In this document: one piece after another, positions 52,542 through 57,314 of the stretch
Position numbering within the stretch: position 1 is the stretch's first letter
Layout of the letters: each line of letters opens with the position of its first letter
Source of the DNA: an uncultured Mediterraneibacter sp.
GTDB taxonomy: Bacteria; Bacillota; Clostridia; Lachnospirales; Lachnospiraceae
Direction: 5' to 3'
Length of the DNA: 57,314 nucleotides
NCBI GenBank assembly: GCA_944375765.1
Contig: CALWAR010000001.1
Span: 1 to 57,314 of the forward strand
Program-made: the position numbers and the translations under genes
The notes under the pieces: model-generated
Database searches by the model: none
Told to the model about the DNA's origin: nothing
What the model saw: only the letters and a program-made list of their open reading frames with translations

Positions 52542-52586
52542 AAAAGAGAACCGTCCGGCTGGTGTTCTGCCGGACGGTTCTCTTTT
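52542..52586. terminator. Strong two-way terminator
   Basis: A perfect 18-bp stem, 52542-52559 with 52569-52586 (core GAACCGTCCGGC), with A and T runs outside. It lies between the cold-shock gene and the convergent ACT-protein gene. The stretch 52465-52541 shows only AT-rich sequence. Confidence 0.92.
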
Positions 52587-52598
52587 CGTCGTTTCATT

Positions 52599-53042
52599 TT
52601 ACAGTCTGACGTTGGACACGTAGGCGTCCGGCGCTTCCCACACGTCGAAACCGCTGCCTCTTAAGATATCAACAACTCTGGCCGGATCGTCGCACTTGAG
52701 CACAGCGGACGCATCCGTGCCGTTTGCAAAGGCATACATGTATTCGACATTCACATCGCCCTCAACAATCTGATGCATCGCACGGCTCAAAGATCCCGTC
52801 TCATGCGGCACCCTCAGCGCGACAACATCGGTCAGCATGGCTGTGATGCCATTGTCTTTCAGCACGGCTTTTCCCTTATTCGGATCAGAAACGATCATCC
52901 TGAGCATTCCATATTCTGCCGTATCAGCCAGGCTGAGCGCAACGATATTGACGTCGTTTCCCGCCAGGACGGAGAGCACTTCGTCAAGACGGCCTTCACG
53001 GTTCTCAAGAAATACGGATAACTGTTGGATCGTGATTCCCAT
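52599..53042 (-). CDS. ACT-domain protein, downstream copy
   Basis: A 147-residue protein of two ACT domains (about 1-70 and 72-140). It starts ITIQQLSVFLENREGRLDEVLSVL and has a second motif, LRVPHETGSLSRAMHQIV. ACT pairs bind amino acids and regulate enzymes. It lies 16 bases after the arylacetate-CoA ligase gene and resembles the ACT protein at 54421-54849. I infer that it senses an aromatic or branched amino acid for this pathway. Confidence 0.9.
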   Translation of the reverse strand: MGITIQQLSVFLENREGRLDEVLSVLAGNDVNIVALSLADTAEYGMLRMIVSDPNKGKAVLKDNGITAMLTDVVALRVPHETGSLSRAMHQIVEGDVNVEYMYAFANGTDASAVLKCDDPARVVDILRGSGFDVWEAPDAYVSNVRL

Positions 53043-53058
53043 AACTTCTACCTCCCTT

Positions 53059-54390
53059 TTACAGATTTCTGTTGTCGACTACGCGGACCGCCTTGCCCTC
53101 GCTCCTCTGGATGGACTTCGGCTCGACAAGTTTCACGCGTACAGAGACGCCAAGCGCCTGTCTTAATGTAGCCGCGATCCTGCTGCGCAGTGCGTCCAGC
53201 TTTCTGATCTCGTCAGAAAATACTCTCTCATCGACTTCTACCATGACAGTGAGCACGTCCATATTGTCCTCTCTGTCTACGATCATCATATAATGCGGCG
53301 CTATCACTCCGCCCATAGACAAAAGCGCCGTCTCGACCTGAGTCGGGAATACATTGACGCCTCTGATGACTTTCATATCGTCTGTCCTTCCTGTGAACTT
53401 GGAGATTCTCGGAAGCGTCCTCCCGCATTCGCACGGACTGTGGTCGATGCTCGTAAGATCTTTTGTGCGGTAGCGGATCAGCGGCATCGCCTCTTTTGCA
53501 AGCGTGGTGAACACAAGTTCTCCCGTCTCGCCGTCCTCACATTTTTCATGTGTGGAGGGATTGAGTACTTCAGGATAGAAATAATCCGCGTGTACATGGA
53601 GTCCTGCTTTGTGGATGCAGTCCTGCGCGACGCCCGGTCCCGTGATCTCACATAATCCATAAATATCAAAGCAGTTGATATGGAGGATGCTCTCGATCTT
53701 CTTTCGCATCTCCTCGGTCCACGGCTCTGCGCCATGAATCCCCGCTTTCAGTTTCATATGATCGACAAGTCCTGCCTCCTGGATGGACTCCGCGAGATAC
53801 AGTGCATAGGACGGCGTACACGCAAATGCAGTCGCTCCAAGATCCTCCATGACCATCATCTGACGTTTTGTATTTCCTGCGGACATAGGGATCGCAGTCG
53901 CCCCAAGAGCCTTTGCGCCGTAATCAAGTCCCAGGCCTCCTGTGAAAAGTCCATATCCGTAGCACACATGGATGATGTCCTCGTCCGTCAGTCCGGCCAT
54001 TGCAAGACCGCGCGCCACACACTCTCCCCACACTTCCACATCTTTCTGTGAATACGGGGCGATCGTGAGTTTTCCTGTCGTTCCGGAAGTTCCCTGAACA
54101 CGCACGACGTCTTTCATCGGAATCGCGAGGAGTCCGAACGGATAATTGTTCTTCAGATCCTCTTTTGTTGTGAACGGAAGTTTCTCAATGTCCTCGATAG
54201 ATTTGATATCTCCCGGTTCCACGCCTCTTTGCTGCATTTTCTTTCGGTAGAAATCCACGTTTTCATATACTTTTTTAACGACCTCTGTCAGTCGTCTGTT
54301 CTGCAGGTCTGCCATCTCATCCCTGCTCATACACTCGATCTTTGGATCGCGGATGCGTTCCACCCAGTTTTCCAGCGCTACACCTGCCAT
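53059..54390 (-). CDS. Phenylacetate-CoA ligase family protein
   Basis: A 443-residue AMP-forming acyl-CoA ligase of the PaaK group. It shows the phosphate loop VQGTSGTTGKLT, YGYGLFTGGLGLDYGAKALG, DIYGLCEITGPG, PLIRYRTKDLT and the C-terminal GRTDDMKVIRGVNVFPTQVE. It probably joins arylacetates such as phenylacetate or indoleacetate to CoA, or works in reverse to make ATP. It lies between two ACT genes, downstream of iorA and iorB; a second ligase is cut by the right edge. Confidence 0.93.
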   Translation of the reverse strand: MAGVALENWVERIRDPKIECMSRDEMADLQNRRLTEVVKKVYENVDFYRKKMQQRGVEPGDIKSIEDIEKLPFTTKEDLKNNYPFGLLAIPMKDVVRVQGTSGTTGKLTIAPYSQKDVEVWGECVARGLAMAGLTDEDIIHVCYGYGLFTGGLGLDYGAKALGATAIPMSAGNTKRQMMVMEDLGATAFACTPSYALYLAESIQEAGLVDHMKLKAGIHGAEPWTEEMRKKIESILHINCFDIYGLCEITGPGVAQDCIHKAGLHVHADYFYPEVLNPSTHEKCEDGETGELVFTTLAKEAMPLIRYRTKDLTSIDHSPCECGRTLPRISKFTGRTDDMKVIRGVNVFPTQVETALLSMGGVIAPHYMMIVDREDNMDVLTVMVEVDERVFSDEIRKLDALRSRIAATLRQALGVSVRVKLVEPKSIQRSEGKAVRVVDNRNL

Positions 54391-54420
54391 TTTCTTTCTT
54401 ATCTCCTTTAATTATATTTA

Positions 54421-54849
54421 TTATAGTTCTTCTTCCTCCATGATCTTCACACCAGCAGCCTCAAGAACTTTCTCGGCCTGCTCGAAATCATCTGTATGAA
54501 ATACCATGACCGGAGCTTTTCCCTCGCGTATTACAAAAGAATAAATATAATCTATGTTGATCTTTCCGTCTGCAAGTATTTTAAGCATCTGGTTGAGGTT
54601 GCCCTGTTCGTCTTTGAGCTCCACGCCGGTCACGTCGCTCACTCTTGTGACAAATCCCTTTTCTGTCAGACTGCTCTTTGCACAGACCGGATCGTCAACA
54701 ACAAGACGCATGATCCCGAACTCCGGGGTGTCGAAAGTAGAGATCGCACGGATGTTCACGCCTGCCTCTGTCAGAACCGACGTCACATTCATCATACTGC
54801 CCGGCTGATTTTCCACGAATACCGATATCTGCCTGATCATTGTTATCAC
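54421..54849 (-). CDS. ACT-domain protein, upstream copy
   Basis: A 142-residue protein with two ACT domains. It starts MIRQISVFVENQPGSMMNVTSVLTEAGVNIRA, and the second half has GVELKDEQGNLNQMLKILADGKINIDYIYSF. Similar in layout to the ACT protein at 52599. It lies between iorB and the ligase gene. A start two or three codons later is also possible; the given start follows AAGGCGGTG. Confidence 0.9.
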   Translation of the reverse strand: MITMIRQISVFVENQPGSMMNVTSVLTEAGVNIRAISTFDTPEFGIMRLVVDDPVCAKSSLTEKGFVTRVSDVTGVELKDEQGNLNQMLKILADGKINIDYIYSFVIREGKAPVMVFHTDDFEQAEKVLEAAGVKIMEEEEL

Positions 54850-54900
54850 CGCCTTTCCCTGTAATATTCTGATTTATCGTAATTTACGGATTTGCCGGCT

Positions 54901-55473
54901 CTATTTCAGTCCGTATCCTACATCGAACGCTTTCTTATTGATCTCGATCGTCTTCGGGGGCACGGTCTTCTCGATCACATCGTACCACTGCTCTTTTGTG
55001 AAATCCATATGCTGTGCCGCAACGCCGAGCACGATCAGGTTAAATACTTTCGGATTCCCCAGTTTTCTTGACTCTTCTGTAGCGTCCACCTTATAGACTT
55101 TGTACTCCTTTTCCAGATCCTCCAGGATATTCTCCGGATACTTCGCATTCCCGATCACAACCGGCATCGGATCGATACGCCAGTCGTTGGCGATGAGCGC
55201 GCCGTCTTTCTTAAGAAAATGTGCGTATCTGAGCGCCTCAAGCCGCTCAAAGGCAATGATCACATCCGCCTGTCCTTCCTCTACAATCGGCTCTGCCACC
55301 TTGTCTCCGTAACGGACAAAAGTAACGACGCTCCCGCCTCTCTGGGCCATTCCGTGAACCTCAGAGAGCTTCACGTCATATCCGCCCGCGATGGTGAGCC
55401 CTCCCAGGATACGGCTGGTGAGCAGCGTTCCCTGTCCGCCCACACCGACGATCATGATATTTTTGACTGCCAT
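54901..55473 (-). CDS. iorB: Indolepyruvate ferredoxin oxidoreductase, beta subunit
   Basis: The 190-residue gamma-type domain subunit that, with IorA, oxidises aryl-pyruvates to aryl-acetyl-CoA, passing electrons to ferredoxin. Typical segments are NIMIVGVGGQGTLLTSRILGG, SEVHGMAQRGGSVVTFVRYG and ADVIIAFERLEALRY. It starts three bases after the iorA stop. Confidence 0.95.
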   Translation of the reverse strand: MAVKNIMIVGVGGQGTLLTSRILGGLTIAGGYDVKLSEVHGMAQRGGSVVTFVRYGDKVAEPIVEEGQADVIIAFERLEALRYAHFLKKDGALIANDWRIDPMPVVIGNAKYPENILEDLEKEYKVYKVDATEESRKLGNPKVFNLIVLGVAAQHMDFTKEQWYDVIEKTVPPKTIEINKKAFDVGYGLK

Positions 55474-55476
55474 GGT

Positions 55477-57222
55477 CTACTCACCCTCCTTTACAAGTTC
55501 TATTGCGTCAAATTTACACAGATCTTTACACAGTCCGCAGCCGGTGCACATCGTATCGTCGATATGGATCGTGCCGTCTGCGTTCTTTGTCATGGCCGGA
55601 CATCCCGGTTTCATACACATGCCGCATTTCTTACATTTATCTTCATGTGCGACATAGAGCGGTTTTTTCCTCTTATCGAGAAGCACGCACGGAGTCTTCG
55701 TGATAATGACGGACACTTCGTCTTTTGCCGCTTCTTCTTTGATCGTCTTCTCAAGAAGCGGAAGATCGAACGCATTGATCTCAAAGACATTCTTTACTCC
55801 CATGGCCCTGCAGATGCCCGGTATGCTGATCGCATAGGCCGGATCTCCCTGCAGCGTCTTTCCGGTCGCCGCGTGATCCTGATGCCCTGTCATGCCCGTG
55901 GTGGAATTATCAAGGATGATCACTGTGCCGGTGGCGTTATTATACACCATGTTCATCAGAGAGTTCACACCTGTGTGCATAAATGTAGAATCTCCGATTA
56001 CTGCCACCCAGTTCTTTATGTAATCTTTTCCCTTTGCCTTCTCCATCCCGTGAAGTGTCGAGATACTGGAGCCCATGCACATTGTCGTGTCGATCACGCT
56101 CAGAGGAGCCACTGCTCCAAGCGTATAGCAGCCGATATCTCCCGCCGCATGCATTTTTAACTTGTTAAGTATATGGAACACGCTCCTGTGAGGACATCCC
56201 GGACAGAGGATCGGCGGTCTTCCCGGCGCCGCTGCCGGTTCTTTGATATCAGGCTCCTGTTTCAGGATCGCTTTTCTGAGCATGTTGGCGCTGTATTCAC
56301 CCTGCACAGTGAAGATCTCCTTGCCGATGGCTTTGATCCCCCAGGATTTTACCTGCTCCTCTATCACCGGATCAAGTTCCTCTACTATATATAATGTGTC
56401 TACTTTAGACGCAAAATCTTCGATCAGTTTTCTTGGGAGCGGATTGACCATGCCCAGTTTCAGGACAGATACCTGCGGCATTGCCTCTTTTACATACTGG
56501 TATGGAATACCGCTCGTGATGACGCCGATCTTCGTGTCGTTCATCTCCACGCGGTTGATGGGCAGTGTGTCTGCCGCTTCTGCAAGTTCCAGATTGCGCT
56601 TCTCGATCTCAATGTGGCGCACTTTTGCATTGCCCGGCATCATGACATTTTTCTGGATATTCTTCTCATATACCTTATCTTCGGGAGTCGCACGCTCCTG
56701 AAGTTCCACAATGCCCTGGGAATGTGCCAGTCTTGTCGTCGTCCGGAAGATAAACGGACGGTCAAACTGTTCGCTGAGTTCAAACGCTATCTTGAAGTAG
56801 TCTTTCGCCTCTGCGCTGTCTGACGGTTCGATCACAGGGATCTGCGCCGCTCTTGCGACCATTCTTGTATCCTGCTCATTCTGGGAACTGTAAAGTCCCG
56901 GGTCATCCGCCACAACTATGACAAGACCGCCGTTTACTCCCATGTAAGAGACAGAATACAGCGGATCTGCAGCCACGTTCAGTCCCACATGTTTCATACA
57001 TGCCATGGCGCGCACGCCTGCAAGGCTGGCTCCCACTGCAACTTCCGCCGCCACTTTCTCATTGGGCGCCCACTCTTCATATACATCGTCTTTGTACTGG
57101 ACAAGATATTCGCTGATCTCCGTACTCGGAGTTCCCGGATAAGCAGATGAGACTTTCACTCCGGCCTCATAAGCGCCCCGGGCGATTGCTTCATTGCCCA
57201 GCATGATCACTTTTTCTCCCAT
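55477..57222 (-). CDS. iorA: Indolepyruvate ferredoxin oxidoreductase, alpha subunit
   Basis: A 581-residue TPP enzyme that decarboxylates indolepyruvate and other aryl-pyruvates. The N-terminal half has GNEAIARGAYEAGVKVSSAYPGTPSTEI, and the TPP half has LCPGCPHRSVFH, GDIGCYTLG and VAVIGDSTFMHTG. Two 4Fe-4S ferredoxin motifs end it: CKKCGMCMKPGCPAM and CTGCGLCKDLCKF. I chose the ATG at 57222, 11 bases after AAAGGA; the ATG at 57234 has the ribosome site directly against it. It starts just after the upstream ligase stop, showing coupling. Confidence 0.95.
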   Translation of the reverse strand: MGEKVIMLGNEAIARGAYEAGVKVSSAYPGTPSTEISEYLVQYKDDVYEEWAPNEKVAAEVAVGASLAGVRAMACMKHVGLNVAADPLYSVSYMGVNGGLVIVVADDPGLYSSQNEQDTRMVARAAQIPVIEPSDSAEAKDYFKIAFELSEQFDRPFIFRTTTRLAHSQGIVELQERATPEDKVYEKNIQKNVMMPGNAKVRHIEIEKRNLELAEAADTLPINRVEMNDTKIGVITSGIPYQYVKEAMPQVSVLKLGMVNPLPRKLIEDFASKVDTLYIVEELDPVIEEQVKSWGIKAIGKEIFTVQGEYSANMLRKAILKQEPDIKEPAAAPGRPPILCPGCPHRSVFHILNKLKMHAAGDIGCYTLGAVAPLSVIDTTMCMGSSISTLHGMEKAKGKDYIKNWVAVIGDSTFMHTGVNSLMNMVYNNATGTVIILDNSTTGMTGHQDHAATGKTLQGDPAYAISIPGICRAMGVKNVFEINAFDLPLLEKTIKEEAAKDEVSVIITKTPCVLLDKRKKPLYVAHEDKCKKCGMCMKPGCPAMTKNADGTIHIDDTMCTGCGLCKDLCKFDAIELVKEGE

Positions 57223-57223
57223 A

Positions 57224-57314
57224 TCATAAACCATCCTTTCGTAAATCTGTCACTCTCTTCGCCTTGCCCTCGAACCTCTGCAGAGAATTCGGAGCCACAA
57301 GCCTGATCTGCGTA
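57224..57314 (-). CDS. C-terminal end of a second phenylacetate-CoA ligase (cut by window edge)
   Basis: Thirty codons ending in TGA at 57224. The product ends IRLVAPNSLQRFEGKAKRV and then TDLRKDGL, clearly related to the end of the ligase at 53059 (VKLVEPKSIQRSEGKAVRV). The rest lies beyond the right edge. It is immediately upstream of iorA, so two ligases flank the oxidoreductase. Confidence 0.85.
   Translation of the reverse strand, partial: TQIRLVAPNSLQRFEGKAKRVTDLRKDGL

Noticed and set aside
55219-56160. 313-codon plus-strand frame opposite iorB and iorA
   Set aside because: Crosses two real genes on the other strand and has no family features.

Overview
The window looks like a chromosomal segment of a spore-forming, anaerobic Clostridia member, most likely a gut Lachnospiraceae relative. 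I infer this from the gene content: the redox regulator Rex, a GerA-type germinant receptor subunit, the SigH sigma factor, a cysteine T-box, ferredoxin-linked indolepyruvate oxidoreductase, DUF1540 and TIGR01906 proteins, and near-balanced base composition. The genus cannot be read from the sequence. No rRNA, CRISPR array, prophage or insertion sequence was seen. Most genes lie on the minus strand, so operons read from high to low coordinates.

Layout, left to right. 1-2781: rex, then NAD(P)HX repair (nnr) and the start of alanine racemase. 2805-9726: a complete sialic-acid uptake and breakdown operon (binding protein, two permeases, nanA, nanE, nanK, RpiR regulator), divergent from an ABC-F ATPase. 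11732-15299: two very large palindromic repeats, a small membrane protein, a LytTR response regulator/GHKL kinase pair, and a third copy of the palindrome. 15305-20410: degV, a lone gerA subunit, a GT51 glycosyltransferase, dUTPase and an aminotransferase. 20536-21708: an AT-rich PadR/DUF2812 operon with a 27-residue membrane peptide. 21733-30944: metA of the acetyl-CoA type, small cysteine-rich and redox proteins, purA, a MocR/PdxR regulator and glnS. 31570-39166: tRNA-Thr, dtd, a CPBP protease, sigH, rlmB, mrnC, then cysS and cysE behind a cysteine T-box, a GNAT protein and ispF. 39517-43553: a tRNA-Val/tRNA-Met unit and single-chain purL. 44391-50010: LysR, a Rad3-like helicase with a nuclease domain, and a DUF4130 plus radical-SAM pair whose promoter carries two LexA-type boxes. 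50043-52586: ptsI, ptsH and a cold-shock gene. 52599-57314: aryl-2-oxoacid oxidation (iorA, iorB) with two arylacetate-CoA ligases and two ACT proteins.

The most unusual features are: (a) three large inverted repeats, about 210-375 bases, each with a 16-bp apical stem and a 19-21 base loop that keeps TGTCTGAG and CGAGTT while the stems differ in sequence, all placed where genes converge; (b) the apparently SOS-controlled radical-SAM/DUF4130 pair next to an iron-sulfur helicase-nuclease; (c) a second dispersed repeat of about 55 bases in two copies; (d) an HPr with Arg where the regulatory Ser46 is expected. All statements come from reading the sequence by eye; no searches or folding programs were run.
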